A stretch of 64,000 bases of DNA from Samsonia erythrinae. GTDB lineage: Bacteria; Pseudomonadota; Gammaproteobacteria; Enterobacterales; Enterobacteriaceae. Each line of letters opens with the position of its first letter. Positions within the stretch are counted from its first letter, which is position 1. The DNA lies in the NCBI RefSeq assembly GCF_004342665.1, contig NZ_SMBY01000002.1:310001-374000 (forward strand). The letters are read 5' to 3'. Under the pieces are notes generated by a model. That model saw nothing but the letters and a program-made list of their open reading frames with translations, did not search any database and was not told where the DNA came from. The position numbers and the translations under genes are program-made. Below are positions 31,729 through 42,868 of this stretch, piece after piece.

Positions 31729-33057
31729 TTGTTTCTGGTTCAGGAAATTATTCGTAAGAAGCGTGATGGAAAAGCACTGAGCGAAGAAGAAATCCGCTTC
31801 TTTATCAACGGTATTCGCGACAATACCGTCTCGGAAGGACAAATCGCCGCTCTGGCGATGACGATTTATTTTCATGACATGTCGATGGACGAGCGCGTGG
31901 CGCTGACGTTGGCGATGCGTGATTCTGGCACGGTATTGGACTGGAAAAGTCTGAACCTGAATGGCCCACTGGTGGACAAACATTCCACCGGCGGTGTGGG
32001 AGATGTGACCTCGCTGATGTTGGGGCCGATGGTCGCGGCCTGCGGGGGATACGTTCCTATGATCTCCGGGCGCGGTTTAGGCCATACCGGTGGTACGCTG
32101 GATAAGCTCGAATCGATTCCGGGATTGGATATTTTCCCAAATGATGATGATTTCCGACGGATCATCCAGCAGGTTGGCGTGGCGATTATTGGGCAGACGT
32201 CATCGTTGGCTCCGGCGGATAAGCGTTTTTACGCTACGCGTGACATTACCGCGACGGTTGATTCGATCCCGCTGATTACTGCATCGATCTTAGCGAAGAA
32301 GCTGGCAGAAGGGCTGGATGCGCTGGTCATGGATGTCAAAGTGGGATCGGGGGCGTTTATGCCAACCTATGCGTTGTCTGAGCAGTTGGCGCAGGCGATT
32401 GTCGGCGTGGCGAATAATGCGGGGTGCCGTACCAGCGCGTTGCTGACCGATATGAATCAGGTGCTGGCCTCCAGCGCGGGCAACGCGTTAGAAGTGCGGG
32501 AAGCGGTGCGTTTCCTGACGGGGGAGCGCCGTAATCCACGCCTGTATGATGTGACGATGGCGCTATGCGGCGAGATGCTACTGGCGGGGGGACTGGCGCA
32601 CTCGGCGGATGACGCGCGTTCGCGTTTGCAGGCCGTGTTGGATAACGGCAGCGCCGCGGAGGTTTTTGGCCGTATGGTGGCGGCGCAGCGCGGTCCAGCC
32701 GATTTTGTCGAACATTATGATCGCTATCTGCCGGTCGCGATGCTCAGTAAACCTGTTTTCGCCACGGGAGAAGGGATTGTCACTGCGATGGACACCCGGG
32801 CGCTGGGCATGGCCGTGGTGGCGCTGGGCGGCGGACGTCGTCAGGCCAGCGATGCGATCGATTATAGCGTCGGGCTGGATTGTATGGTCAGTCTGGGAGA
32901 ACGCGTAGACGGGCAGCGCCCGCTGGCGGTAGTCCACGCCAATACGGAAGCACAATGGCAGCAGGCGGCGGATGAAATTCGCGCCGCGATTCAATTGGGC
33001 GACGTCGAACCTGAAAAGACCCCAATGGTTTATCAGCGGGTGAGTGCGGATGCGTAA
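31729..33057 (+). CDS. deoA: Thymidine phosphorylase
   Basis: The 442-residue enzyme splits thymidine to thymine and deoxyribose-1-phosphate. It shows [20 protein letters not shown] (phosphate-binding, about 82-101), [20 protein letters not shown] and the C-terminal [19 protein letters not shown] 31729 ([17 protein letters not shown]) matches the E. coli start [14 protein letters not shown] and has CAGGAG at 31715-31720; the long upstream frame to 31603 is promoter DNA. It is the first gene of deoABD here. deoC, which comes first in E. coli, is missing from the operon. Confidence 0.97.
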   Translation: MFLVQEIIRKKRDGKALSEEEIRFFINGIRDNTVSEGQIAALAMTIYFHDMSMDERVALTLAMRDSGTVLDWKSLNLNGPLVDKHSTGGVGDVTSLMLGPMVAACGGYVPMISGRGLGHTGGTLDKLESIPGLDIFPNDDDFRRIIQQVGVAIIGQTSSLAPADKRFYATRDITATVDSIPLITASILAKKLAEGLDALVMDVKVGSGAFMPTYALSEQLAQAIVGVANNAGCRTSALLTDMNQVLASSAGNALEVREAVRFLTGERRNPRLYDVTMALCGEMLLAGGLAHSADDARSRLQAVLDNGSAAEVFGRMVAAQRGPADFVEHYDRYLPVAMLSKPVFATGEGIVTAMDTRALGMAVVALGGGRRQASDAIDYSVGLDCMVSLGERVDGQRPLAVVHANTEAQWQQAADEIRAAIQLGDVEPEKTPMVYQRVSADA

Positions 33058-33131
33058 CCGCGCCGCCAGGTGAATTGAACAACCCTGCCGACAGGCGGGG
33101 CGTTTGCGCATAACAGCGCAGGAGAGCAAGA

Positions 33132-34355
33132 ATGAAACGTGCATATATTATGGTTCTCGACTCGTTTGGCATCGGCAGCAGTGCCGATGCAGAACGTTTT
33201 GGCGATGCGGGTTCAGATACGCTGGGGCATATTGCTCAGCAGTGTGCGGCTGGCAAGGCAGACATGGGGCGCAGCGGCGCGTTGCATTTGCCGAATCTGA
33301 GCCGTTTGGGGTTAGGTAAAGCCGCAGAGGCTTCGACGGGGACGTTTCCTGCCGGGCTGGATGAAAACGCAGACATTATCGGGGCCTATGCGTATGCCAG
33401 CGAGATTTCTTCCGGTAAGGACACGCCCTCTGGTCACTGGGAAATCGCCGGTGTACCTGTGCTGTTTGACTGGGGCTATTTTAAAGATGAAGAAAACAGT
33501 TTTCCGCAGGCGTTGCTGGATAAACTGGTCAAACGCGCCAATTTGCCGGGCTATCTGGGCAACTGTCACTCTTCTGGTACGGTGATTCTGGATCGGCTGG
33601 GTGAAGAACACATGAAGACGGGCAAACCGATTTTTTACACCTCGGCGGATTCCGTGTTTCAGATTGCCTGCCATGAAGAGACGTTCGGGCTGGATAAACT
33701 GTACGCGCTGTGTGAGATTGCGCGCGAAGAGTTGACCGAAGGCGGTTACAACATCGGGCGCGTGATCGCACGTCCTTTTGTTGGCGATCGACCCGGCCAC
33801 TTTGAGCGCACCGGTAACCGTCACGATCTGGCCGTTGAACCGCCTGCGCCAACCATGTTGAAAAAGCTGGTGGAGGAAAAAGGCGGCGAGGTGGTTTCCG
33901 TCGGTAAAATTGCGGATATTTATGCGCAGGTCGGCATCACCAAAAAGGTGAAAGCAACCGGTATTGATGCGTTGTTTGATGCCACGCTGAAAGAGATGGA
34001 CGGCGCGGGTGATAACACTATCGTATTTACCAATTTTGTTGATTTCGACTCTGCCTACGGCCATCGCCGTGATGTCCCGGGTTATGCCGCCGCACTGGAG
34101 CTGTTTGACCGCCGCTTGCCGGAGCTGATGTCCCGCGTGACGGGGGAGGATATCCTGATTCTGACGGCTGACCACGGCTGCGATCCGACCTGGCACGGCA
34201 CCGATCACACGCGTGAAAACGTACCGGTGTTGATTTACGGGCCAAAAGTGAAGCCTGGTTCATACGGCCACCGTGAAACCTTCGCCGATATCGGGCAGAC
34301 GGTCGCCGCCTACTTTGGCTTGTCGCCTATGGACTACGGAAAATCGATACTGTAA
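33132..34355 (+). CDS. deoB: Phosphopentomutase
   Basis: The 407-residue Mn-dependent alkaline-phosphatase-superfamily enzyme interconverts (deoxy)ribose-1- and 5-phosphate. Metal-site residues are visible in [14 protein letters not shown] (N-terminus), [13 protein letters not shown] and [20 protein letters not shown] near the C-terminus. Its length equals E. coli DeoB. GGAGAG precedes the ATG. Second gene of deoABD. Confidence 0.97.
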   Translation: MKRAYIMVLDSFGIGSSADAERFGDAGSDTLGHIAQQCAAGKADMGRSGALHLPNLSRLGLGKAAEASTGTFPAGLDENADIIGAYAYASEISSGKDTPSGHWEIAGVPVLFDWGYFKDEENSFPQALLDKLVKRANLPGYLGNCHSSGTVILDRLGEEHMKTGKPIFYTSADSVFQIACHEETFGLDKLYALCEIAREELTEGGYNIGRVIARPFVGDRPGHFERTGNRHDLAVEPPAPTMLKKLVEEKGGEVVSVGKIADIYAQVGITKKVKATGIDALFDATLKEMDGAGDNTIVFTNFVDFDSAYGHRRDVPGYAAALELFDRRLPELMSRVTGEDILILTADHGCDPTWHGTDHTRENVPVLIYGPKVKPGSYGHRETFADIGQTVAAYFGLSPMDYGKSIL

Positions 34356-34397
34356 AAAGCAGCGTTTACGTGAAACTGACTAATGAAGGAATAAAGC

Positions 34398-35117
34398 ATG
34401 GCTACGCCACATATTAATGCAGAAAGGGGTGATTTTTCCGACGTTGTACTGATGCCGGGCGACCCGTTGCGCGCCAAATATATTGCTGAAACCTTTCTGG
34501 AAAATGCTCGTGAAGTGAACAACGTCCGCGGCATGCTGGGGTTCACCGGCTCGTACAAAGGCCGTAAAATTTCCGTGATGGGACACGGGATGGGGATACC
34601 ATCTTGTTCGATCTATGCGAAAGAGCTGATCACCGAATTCGGCGTCAAGAAGATCATCCGCGTTGGATCATGCGGTGCGGTGCGTGAGGACGTCAAACTG
34701 CGGGATGTGGTGATTGGTATGGGAGCCTGTACGGATTCCAAAGTGAATCGTATGCGCTTCAAAGATCATGATTATGCGGCCATTGCGGATTTCGATATGG
34801 TGCGCAACGCGGTTGATGCCGCCAAAAACCGCGGCGTTTCTGTGCGCGTGGGTAACATTTTTTCCGCCGATCTGTTCTATACACCCGATCCGCAGATGTT
34901 CGACGTGATGGAAAAATACGGCATTCTGGGAGTAGAGATGGAGGCCGCGGGGATCTACGGCGTGGCGGCGGAATTCGGGGCGAAAGCGCTGGCAATCTGT
35001 ACCGTGTCTGACCATATTCGCTCCGGCGAACAAACCACGTCAGAGGAGCGTCAGACCACGTTCAACGAAATGATTGAGATCGCGCTGGAATCCGTGCTGC
35101 TGGGCGACAGCGAATAA
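34398..35117 (+). CDS. deoD: Purine nucleoside phosphorylase, DeoD type
   Basis: The 239-residue hexameric enzyme phosphorolyses (deoxy)inosine, guanosine and adenosine. It has [16 protein letters not shown] (phosphate loop), [16 protein letters not shown] and catalytic Asp204 in [14 protein letters not shown]. It starts 42 bp after deoB with AAGGA before the ATG. Last gene of deoABD, followed by a hairpin at 35181-35225. Confidence 0.97.
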   Translation: MATPHINAERGDFSDVVLMPGDPLRAKYIAETFLENAREVNNVRGMLGFTGSYKGRKISVMGHGMGIPSCSIYAKELITEFGVKKIIRVGSCGAVREDVKLRDVVIGMGACTDSKVNRMRFKDHDYAAIADFDMVRNAVDAAKNRGVSVRVGNIFSADLFYTPDPQMFDVMEKYGILGVEMEAAGIYGVAAEFGAKALAICTVSDHIRSGEQTTSEERQTTFNEMIEIALESVLLGDSE

Positions 35118-35180
35118 TCTCTCGACCGTCTGGATAGCACCTACCCTACACCATTCGGCTGCTGGTATCTGGCGGCTAAT

Positions 35181-35225
35181 CGGGCCTGAACTCGGCATTT
35201 ACCGGGCTCAGGCCCGACTGTTTTA
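35181..35225 (+). terminator. Terminator of deoABD
   Basis: CGGGCCTGA and TCAGGCCCG form a long stem with an inner hairpin (35181-35216), followed by ACTGTTTTAC. From here to 35490 no gene or other motif is evident. Confidence 0.65.
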
Positions 35226-35491
35226 CACCCATGCCTTCGATAACGGTAATGGGCCGATGTTCAGAGCCTCCCGTTGTGTCTGTATGCGGATGTTCACAAA
35301 TCTTTTGCTTCTCCCGTGGCAAATGATTTTGTCGGATGCGTGAAGCAAGGGGGAATTCAGCGGGCGAGTAGCGCACGTGATGACTTCTACTTTTTCACTT
35401 GTTATGAACTCATGACGCCCGTTATGTGACGCTAAGCGGCATTTTTCATGTTTGAACGACGTTTATTGCATAATAAGTGGTGCTCTATGAC

Positions 35492-35519
35492 TTGTTTTGT
35501 GGATAGCTCAGGTCATAAT
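35492..35519 (+). promoter_or_regulatory. Promoter of TonB receptor gene
   Basis: TTGTTT (35492-35497), a 16-bp spacer and CATAAT (35514-35519) would start transcription near 35526, directly at the Fur box. Confidence 0.5.
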
Positions 35520-35526
35520 TAGCAAC

Positions 35527-35545
35527 ACAAATAATAATCATTATT
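35527..35545 (+). promoter_or_regulatory. Fur box upstream of TonB receptor
   Basis: Fourteen of 19 positions match GATAATGATAATCATTATC, with the palindromic core AATAATCATTATT at 35533-35545. It lies just downstream of the predicted start site and 18 bp before the ATG at 35563. Iron repression is inferred. Confidence 0.7.
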
Positions 35546-35562
35546 ATCCATTTGAGAAAGCG

Positions 35563-37827
35563 ATGAAAGAATTACGATTGACGAAGTCCACTGCGGGAAT
35601 CCCAACAAAACTGGCGGTGTTGATTGGTGTTTTGTGCGGCGGCATGGCCATGCCGCTGTTGGCGGCAGAACCGCCAACAGCGGCCCAGCCGACGACGACG
35701 TCTTCTGCGTCAGCAAGAGAGAACACGAGTGATACCATTACGGTGGTGGCTAAACCGGGTAACACATTCCGGGCTGGCGGCGACGATCTGGTGCCCGCTT
35801 ATTTAGATGGGCAGATCGCCAACGGCGGGCGTGTCGGTTTTCTGGGCCAGCAGAATGCCCGTGACGTTCCCTTTAACGTGATTAGCTATACCGACAAGAT
35901 GATCCTTTCCCAGCAGGCGGAAACGCTGGCTGATGTCGTTAAAAACGATGCATCTATCCACACGCTGAAAGGCTTCGGCAACTTTATGGAAACCTATCGT
36001 ATCCGTGGTTTTCTGCTGGATGGGGACGACATTACCTTCGGTGGGCTGTACGGCGTCATGCCACGCCAGATGGTCTCAACCAACATGGTCGAGCGTGTAG
36101 AGGTATTTAAAGGTGCCAACGCGTTTGTGAACGGCGTCTCCGGCGGCGGGGTTGGTAGCGGCGTAGGGGGCTCAATTAACGTCGAGCCGAAACACGCAAC
36201 GGATGACCCGCTCACGCGCCTGACGGTAGATTATGAATCGAAAAACAAGGTAGGCGGCGGGCTGGATGTCGGTCGTCGCTTTGGCGACAACAATGAGTTT
36301 GGCGTGAGGGTTAACGTCCTGCACCGGGAAGGGGAAAGCGCCATTCACGATCAGAAAGATCGTATGTCAATGGCCTCCATTGGTCTGGATTACCGCGGCG
36401 ATCGCTTCCGTACCTCGCTGGATGCCGGCTATCAGCATCAGTATGTCCACGGTGGGCGGATTGCCGTAGGGATTGGCAATGCGACTGCCATCCCTTCTGT
36501 GCCGGATGCGACGTTAAACTATAGCCAGAAATGGGTGTCGACCGATCTGAAAACCACGTTCGGTATGTGGCGCAGCGAATATGACATCGCTGATAACTGG
36601 ACGTTGTATTCCGGTGTCGGCAGCAGTCGGGCGGATGAGTCGGGCAATTATGGCTCGGCAACGCTCACCGATAACAACGGCAATGCCACCATATCACGCA
36701 TGGGCGTGCCGCTGGTGCGCGATACGTTTTCCGGCTTGTTAGGTCTTCGCGGGCAGTTCGATACAGGTTTTGTCACGCATAAAGTCAATATGGGCTATTC
36801 AGGTGTTTATGCGAAAAACCGTACTGCCTGGGATATGTCAGCCAGTAGCAACACCAATATTTACCACCCGGTGCAAATAGATTACCCGTCTACCCAGTCT
36901 GGCGGTGGGGATATGGGCGATCCCAAGGTCCGCGCGCGAATCAGAAGTACCGGCTTAGCCATATCAGATACGATGTCAATACTGGATGATAAGGTGGCAT
37001 TAACGCTGGGCCTGCGTCGTCAGGAGATTATGGTACGCAACTACAGCTATGCCGGTGTTGAAGAACGGGATAGCGCTTTTAATCGTACTAAAGTGACGCC
37101 AGCTTATGGTTTGGTGGTGAAGCCGTGGGAAAATATTTCTCTGTATGCTAACCACATAGAAGCGCTTTCTCCGGGGAAATCGGCACCGAGTAACTTGGGT
37201 GGCGTTCCGGTTGTCAATGGCGGGAATGTCACAGGCATTTATGTCGCCAAGCAAAATGAAGTGGGCGTGAAATTTGACTATGAACGCGTGGGCGGTTCGT
37301 TAGCGTTGTTTGAGATCACTCGTCCATACGAAATGGTCGATCGTTCGAATATGACCTATGGCCTTTACGGCGAGCGCCGCCACCGCGGGATGGAGCTGAA
37401 CGTCTTCGGTGAACCTGTCTTCGGCCTGCGGCTGAACGGCAGCGCAACCTGGATTGCCGCCCAGCAGATTAAAACGCAGGACGGCCAGAATGACGGTAAC
37501 GATGTGGTTGGCGTACCGCGTTATCAACTGGTATTCGGGTCGGAATACGATATCAAGCAGGTGGAAGGGTTAACGCTGGCGGGAACCGTGATTCGCTCCG
37601 GTTCGCAGTATGCCAATGACAGTAACACCCTGAAACTCAAACCCTGGACGCGTCTGGATCTTGGCGTGCGCTATAGCGTGCCGATGGACGAGCATACGCT
37701 GGTGTGGCGTGCCAATGTGGAAAACGTCACCAATGAAAAATACTGGGCATCGGTAAACGATACGGGGGCTTACCTGTATCAGGGCGATCCGCGGTCGTTG
37801 AAGCTGTCGATGTCGATTGATTTCTAA
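35563..37827 (+). CDS. TonB-dependent hydroxamate-siderophore receptor (FcuA-like)
   Basis: The 754-residue outer-membrane receptor has a signal peptide (cleavage near LLA-AEP, residue 35), a TonB box-like DTITVV at the mature N-terminus, and a plug domain with RDVPFNVISYTDKMI, TYRIRGFLLDGDD and ERVEVFKGANAFVNG. A 22-strand barrel region follows and ends in the expected aromatic residue (SMSIDF). The plug resembles ferrichrome receptors such as Yersinia FcuA; the ligand cannot be read from sequence. The start at 35563 has GAGAAAG upstream. It stands alone, inserted between deoD and rimI, under a Fur box. Confidence 0.82.
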   Translation: MKELRLTKSTAGIPTKLAVLIGVLCGGMAMPLLAAEPPTAAQPTTTSSASARENTSDTITVVAKPGNTFRAGGDDLVPAYLDGQIANGGRVGFLGQQNARDVPFNVISYTDKMILSQQAETLADVVKNDASIHTLKGFGNFMETYRIRGFLLDGDDITFGGLYGVMPRQMVSTNMVERVEVFKGANAFVNGVSGGGVGSGVGGSINVEPKHATDDPLTRLTVDYESKNKVGGGLDVGRRFGDNNEFGVRVNVLHREGESAIHDQKDRMSMASIGLDYRGDRFRTSLDAGYQHQYVHGGRIAVGIGNATAIPSVPDATLNYSQKWVSTDLKTTFGMWRSEYDIADNWTLYSGVGSSRADESGNYGSATLTDNNGNATISRMGVPLVRDTFSGLLGLRGQFDTGFVTHKVNMGYSGVYAKNRTAWDMSASSNTNIYHPVQIDYPSTQSGGGDMGDPKVRARIRSTGLAISDTMSILDDKVALTLGLRRQEIMVRNYSYAGVEERDSAFNRTKVTPAYGLVVKPWENISLYANHIEALSPGKSAPSNLGGVPVVNGGNVTGIYVAKQNEVGVKFDYERVGGSLALFEITRPYEMVDRSNMTYGLYGERRHRGMELNVFGEPVFGLRLNGSATWIAAQQIKTQDGQNDGNDVVGVPRYQLVFGSEYDIKQVEGLTLAGTVIRSGSQYANDSNTLKLKPWTRLDLGVRYSVPMDEHTLVWRANVENVTNEKYWASVNDTGAYLYQGDPRSLKLSMSIDF

Positions 37828-37862
37828 ATCGGCGATCGTGAATCCTTTGCCTTTAAACAGGG

Positions 37863-37887
37863 AGAACCCACCTTGGGGTGGGTTCTC
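37863..37887. terminator. Hairpin between the receptor gene and rimI
   Basis: AGAACCCA and TGGGTTCT form a perfect stem between convergent genes; T-runs are weak. Confidence 0.55.
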
Positions 37888-37911
37888 TGACGACATTGCC
37901 CGCGCGGGCGA

Positions 37912-38355
37912 TCAGCCCAGCGGCAACGCCATAATGATGGCATCTTCCCGGCCCTGCGCGGTGGGGTAATAATCGCGGCGCACCGAGACTTCATTAAAGC
38001 CCAGACTTTCGTAGAGCGCGATCGCCCGCGCGTTTGACGCGCGAACCTCCAGCCATAGCGTCAGGATCCCGCGTTTCTCCATCTCTTCGATTAAATACGC
38101 CAGCAGCCTGCGACCCAGCCCTTGACGCTGGTGTTCTGGGTGTACGGCAATGTTGAACAGCGTTGCCTCATCCAGCACTACCTGGGTGATGGCGTAAGCG
38201 GCAAGCTGCCCGTTGTGGCAGAGCTTCAGGTTGACGTAACGATCGCCCTGATTGCTGATAAACGTTTTTTCCGTCCACGGAAAGGCGTGGCTGATTTGTT
38301 CAATCTGAAACGCTTGCGTCAGATCGGCTGACGTCAGAGAAGATATCGTGTTCAT
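37912..38355 (-). CDS. rimI: Ribosomal protein S18 N-alpha-acetyltransferase
   Basis: The 147-residue GNAT enzyme acetylates the N-terminus of S18. It has the acetyl-CoA loop HQRQGLGRRLL (about 78-88) and WLEVRASNARAIALYESLGF. The start at 38355 (MNTISSL) matches E. coli; longer frames to 38451 run inside holD. It overlaps holD by 56 bp, as in E. coli. The yjjG-prfC genes that follow in E. coli are replaced by the siderophore receptor. Confidence 0.95.
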   Translation of the reverse strand: MNTISSLTSADLTQAFQIEQISHAFPWTEKTFISNQGDRYVNLKLCHNGQLAAYAITQVVLDEATLFNIAVHPEHQRQGLGRRLLAYLIEEMEKRGILTLWLEVRASNARAIALYESLGFNEVSVRRDYYPTAQGREDAIIMALPLG

Positions 38356-38737
38356 GTTCACAGATCTGTTGCCACAGCGCCCGTTTGGCGGCGGCATTTT
38401 GATAGAGTTCGGAAAGATGGGGGCTGGTAAGCTGAATACCCTGTAGCGCAATCGGCGCGGTCATCCCCAACCGCCAGCTGGGGCAGCGCGCGCTGTCGGG
38501 CAGCATCTCTGCCTGTTGCGGCGTCAGGCGATAGGCCTGTGCGGGCGAGATCGCCAGGCTGTGCAGCACGTCGGCCAGCAGGGGATCATCATCGGTCAAC
38601 GGCTCGGTAGAGACGATCACCAGACGCGTCTGCGCCGGCAGGCTGACGGCAATTTCGCCCTGCAACACCGCTGGGCGGCGCAGCGTCCACTGCGTAATCC
38701 CCAGTTGCTGTAGCAGTCGGTCACGTCTTGATTCCAT
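38300..38737 (-). CDS. holD: DNA polymerase III psi subunit
   Basis: The 145-residue psi subunit tethers chi and SSB to the clamp loader. It matches E. coli HolD (SRRDRLLQQLGITQWTLRRP, ARCPSWRLG, ALWQQICEHEHD). The product is a few residues longer than the 137 of E. coli. It is co-transcribed with rimI and divergent from rsmC. Confidence 0.94.
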   Translation of the reverse strand: MESRRDRLLQQLGITQWTLRRPAVLQGEIAVSLPAQTRLVIVSTEPLTDDDPLLADVLHSLAISPAQAYRLTPQQAEMLPDSARCPSWRLGMTAPIALQGIQLTSPHLSELYQNAAAKRALWQQICEHEHDIFSDVSRSDASVSD

Positions 38738-38905
38738 GCGTATCCTGTCTGGCGAACGAAAAATGAGTCCGGTCTATGCTAACAAACCCCGTCGTGCTGC
38801 GCCAATGTCGGCGCGGTAATTTCCCATCCGCCACGCTTTCCGCTCTGCAACTTCGGGGACGAAGCGTATATAATCCCCGCTCAATGAATAAGGAGCCGTA
38901 GCCTG

Positions 38906-39949
38906 ATGTCCGCATTAACCCCCGCCAGTGAAGTCGTACTGCGCCATAGTGACGAATTTCTCTCCCGCCGCGTTCTGTTTGCCGGCGATCTACAGGACAC
39001 CCTGCCTGTGCAGTTTGAGGCTGCGTCGGTGCGTGTCCACTGTAATCAATATCATCACTGGCAGCAGATGGTAAAACCACTGGGGGAGAGCGCCCAGTAT
39101 GGTCTGGTGGCGGATGCCGGGCTGGTGGCGGACAGCGATACGCTGATCTATTACTGGCCGAAGAGCAAGCAGGAGGCGGAATTCCAATTGCGCAATTTGC
39201 TTTCTCTGCTGCCGGTCGGCGCGGAGGTGTTCGTGATCGGGGAAAATCGCAGCGGGGTGCGCAGCGCCGAAAGCGTGCTGGCTGATTTTGTCGAGCTGGT
39301 AAAAATCGACAGCGCGCGTCGCTGCGGCCTTTACCACGGTCGGATTGATAAGCAAACCCGCTTCACGTTAGATGACTGGTGGGAAGAATATGTGACGGAA
39401 GGCGTGACGGTGAAAACGCTGCCCGGCGTTTTCAGTCGCGATGGGTTGGATCCCGGCAGCCAACTGCTGTTGTCCACATTTTCGCCACATATGAAAGGTA
39501 AAGTGCTGGATATCGCCTGCGGCGCGGGCGTGCTGGCTACGGTTCTGGCAAAGCAGTCGCCGAAGCTCCGTTTGACGCTGAGCGATGTCAGCGCCGCCGC
39601 TGTGGCATCCAGTAAGGCGACGCTGGCGGCGAATGGGCTTGAAGGCAGCGTGATCGCCAGTAACGTCTATTCGGACATCAGCGGTCGCTTCGACATGATC
39701 GTCTCCAACCCGCCGTTTCATGATGGTTTGCAAACCAGCCTGCAAGCTGCGGAAATGCTGATTCGCGGTGCGGTGTCGCATTTGCCGATCGGCGGGCAGT
39801 TTCGTATTGTCGCCAATGCTTTCCTGCCTTATCCGGCGTTGCTGGACGCCGCGTTTGGCAGCCATGAAGTGCTGGCGCAGACCGGGCGTTTCAAGGTTTA
39901 TCAGGCCGCGCTGGCGCGTGCGCCGCGGACAGGTAAAGGCCGTCGGTAA
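38906..39949 (+). CDS. rsmC: 16S rRNA (G1207) N2-methyltransferase
   Basis: The 347-residue protein has two tandem methyltransferase folds, the N-terminal one degenerate. The active C-terminal one shows [16 protein letters not shown] (SAM site, near 200) and SNPPFHDG (catalytic NPPF, near 270). AAGGAG at about 38890 precedes the ATG. It is divergent from holD-rimI, as in E. coli. Confidence 0.96.
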   Translation: MSALTPASEVVLRHSDEFLSRRVLFAGDLQDTLPVQFEAASVRVHCNQYHHWQQMVKPLGESAQYGLVADAGLVADSDTLIYYWPKSKQEAEFQLRNLLSLLPVGAEVFVIGENRSGVRSAESVLADFVELVKIDSARRCGLYHGRIDKQTRFTLDDWWEEYVTEGVTVKTLPGVFSRDGLDPGSQLLLSTFSPHMKGKVLDIACGAGVLATVLAKQSPKLRLTLSDVSAAAVASSKATLAANGLEGSVIASNVYSDISGRFDMIVSNPPFHDGLQTSLQAAEMLIRGAVSHLPIGGQFRIVANAFLPYPALLDAAFGSHEVLAQTGRFKVYQAALARAPRTGKGRR

Positions 39950-39951
39950 CG

Positions 39952-40944
<993 letters not shown>

Positions 40945-41057
40945 TGTCATCTTCCTCATCTCGTTGACAGTGAAAGCAGTCTGGTTGTTTATCTGGAAAA
41001 GATAAATACTGTTTTTTATGCAACACAATTCAAAAATAACCAACAATGGTGGTGGCG

Positions 41058-41963
41058 ATGGATCATATTCAGGCTATGCGGGTTTTTGTGCGTATTGTCG
41101 AACTGGGCAGCTTCAGCCGTGCGGCAGAGCGACTGACGCTGCCACGTGCAACGGTGAGTAACACCATCAAACAGCTTGAAGCGCGGATGGGGGTACGTTT
41201 GCTGCAACGCACGACCCGTCAGGTGAAAATCACGGATGAAGGGCGATTGTATTATGAACGCTGTCTGCAATTGCTCGCGGAAATTGAAGAGATCGACACG
41301 CTATTCACGCAACAAAAGCAGCAGCCTGTTGGTAAAGTGCGGGTGGATATGCCGCACTCGCTGGCGCGGGACATCGTCGTTCCGGCGCTGGGTGAATTCT
41401 ATGCGCGTTATCCGCAGGTGACGTTGATGCTAAGCGCTAACGATGCGGCGATTAACGTGTTGCGTGAGGGCGTCGACTGCGTGCTGCGTGCCTGGATGAC
41501 GGACGATGAAACGCTGGCGACCCGGCATTTGCCGTCGATGTCGCAGGTTACCTGTGCGTCGGCTGACTATCTGGCGCGGTATGGCGTGCCGCATTCACTT
41601 GATGCGCTGTCGGGGCACCAAATGGTCGGCTATTTTTCTCTGCGTACCGAATACCTTTACCCGCTGGAATTCATGGTGGGTGATGAGTGCGTGACGCGTA
41701 TGTTACCCGGTGCGTTGCAGGTTAATGGCACAGATGCTTTCATCGCTGGCGCCCGTGCCGGGCTTGGCATTATTCAGGCACCACGCCGCAGTTTGCGACC
41801 GTATCTGGAAAGCGGAGAACTGGTGGAGATCCTGTCTGATATGCCGCCGCCTGCAATGCCGCTTTACGTGATGTATACGCCCGGTCGTTTTCTCGCGCCG
41901 CGGATTCGCGTGTTTATAGAATGGCTTGATGAACTCTTTACGCATCATGCTGCGGTGAGATGA
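41058..41963 (+). CDS. LysR-family transcriptional regulator
   Basis: The 301-residue regulator has an N-terminal winged HTH ([40 protein letters not shown]) and a LysR substrate-binding domain. The start at 41058 ([10 protein letters not shown]) is preferred to ATG 41046. It is divergent from the aldo/keto reductase across 113 bp, the usual position for a regulator of its neighbour. The effector is unknown; the CrgA/YafC-type subgroup is my best guess. Confidence 0.88.
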   Translation: MDHIQAMRVFVRIVELGSFSRAAERLTLPRATVSNTIKQLEARMGVRLLQRTTRQVKITDEGRLYYERCLQLLAEIEEIDTLFTQQKQQPVGKVRVDMPHSLARDIVVPALGEFYARYPQVTLMLSANDAAINVLREGVDCVLRAWMTDDETLATRHLPSMSQVTCASADYLARYGVPHSLDALSGHQMVGYFSLRTEYLYPLEFMVGDECVTRMLPGALQVNGTDAFIAGARAGLGIIQAPRRSLRPYLESGELVEILSDMPPPAMPLYVMYTPGRFLAPRIRVFIEWLDELFTHHAAVR

Positions 41964-42004
41964 TGATTTTTACAGCAAACCCCGCATTCTGGAGGAAATA
42001 ATCA

Positions 42005-42032
42005 TTGACGTCTACGCGAAAACCTCTAGAAT
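42005..42032 (+). promoter_or_regulatory. Promoter of the tRNA-Leu operon
   Basis: TTGACG (42005-42010), a 16-bp spacer and TAGAAT (42027-42032) are followed by TCGCCTCCG, a GC-rich discriminator typical of stringently controlled stable-RNA promoters. Confidence 0.8.
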
Positions 42033-42074
42033 TCGCCTCCGTGGTGATATTGCGTCAGCAGTGTTACAGGCGTT

Positions 42075-42161
42075 GCGAAGGTGGCGGAATTGGTAGACGC
42101 GCTAGCTTCAGGTGTTAGTGTCCTTACGGACGTGAGGGTTCAAGTCCCTCTCTTCGCACCA
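42075..42161 (+). tRNA. leuQ: tRNA-Leu (anticodon CAG), copy 1
   Basis: The 87-nt class II tRNA has acceptor GCGAAGG, anticodon CAG in ctTCAGGtg, a long variable arm (GTCC/GGAC) and encoded CCA. It is the first of three tandem copies corresponding to E. coli leuQPV near holD/rsmC. The letter assignment among copies follows order only. Confidence 0.96.
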
Positions 42162-42231
42162 TCATCACAGCGGTTTTCGTTTGTCGAACCGTAGCAGTAA
42201 ATCAATATTGCATGAGCAACATGGCAGAATT

Positions 42232-42318
42232 GCGAAGGTGGCGGAATTGGTAGACGCGCTAGCTTCAGGTGTTAGTGTTCTTACGGACGTGAGGGTTCAA
42301 GTCCCTCTCTTCGCACCA
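42232..42318 (+). tRNA. leuP: tRNA-Leu (anticodon CAG), copy 2
   Basis: It is identical to copies 1 and 3 except for T in place of C in the variable arm (GTTC/GGAC), which turns one C-G pair into a U-G wobble. Length 87 nt, CCA encoded. Confidence 0.96.
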
Positions 42319-42378
42319 TGTCATGATAGATTTACCGCTAAAGCCGCTTGATGGCATAAGATGAACAATGTTCTCAGT

Positions 42379-42465
42379 GCGAAGGTGGCGGAATTGGTAG
42401 ACGCGCTAGCTTCAGGTGTTAGTGTCCTTACGGACGTGAGGGTTCAAGTCCCTCTCTTCGCACCA
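42379..42465 (+). tRNA. leuV: tRNA-Leu (anticodon CAG), copy 3
   Basis: The 87-nt sequence is identical to copy 1. Spacers of 70 and 60 nt separate the copies, giving one polycistronic precursor. No clear terminator hairpin follows; only a T-rich stretch after 42470 is seen. Confidence 0.96.
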
Positions 42466-42562
42466 TCGGTTCTCTTCTGCTTCTTTCTCTTCCTTAATTT
42501 CAATTTCCTTTTTGTTCGCTTCTTTGAATCCCGTCATTGATGATGGCGTTTTATCGTTTGCG

Positions 42563-42799
42563 TTACATCGTCAGATTAAACATGACCGACAGTGCAGCCA
42601 AACCGCCAGCCAGCGCCACGCAAGAGGGGAGCAGCAAATAGTGGCGTAAACGCTGATGGAACAGCATGGCGAGCGTCGCGAGCAAGGCGATGGCGATAAT
42701 GACTTTCAGGTGCGTCAGTTCCAGATTGAGCAGCGCCAGAAGCGGCATGATGGCGCAGGGGAGCAGGACGCCCCAGGCGCTGGACAGTTGCTTACCCAT
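42563..42799 (-). CDS. Small membrane protein, DUF1435 type
   Basis: The 78-residue hydrophobic protein with about three membrane segments contains LSSAWGVLLPCAIMPLLALL and ATLAMLFHQRLRHYLLLPSC, which I recognise as the DUF1435 pattern of enterobacteria. Function is unknown. I chose ATG 42799 (MGKQLSSAWG); the frame is open back to an ATG at 42907, but that extension runs through the Fur box and a -10-like TATGAT on the minus strand. The Fur box at 42869-42887 suggests iron control. It lies between the tRNA-Leu genes and budR. Confidence 0.68.
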   Translation of the reverse strand: MGKQLSSAWGVLLPCAIMPLLALLNLELTHLKVIIAIALLATLAMLFHQRLRHYLLLPSCVALAGGLAALSVMFNLTM

Positions 42800-42868
42800 G
42801 CACCAGCTCACGCTCCATAATCCGCAGGCTGTGATCATTGCTGTCAGCATTTTTGCATTCGCCAAAAC

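Noticed and set aside
33312-34208. 298-codon frame antisense to deoB
   Set aside because: Shadow frame opposite a fully conserved enzyme gene.
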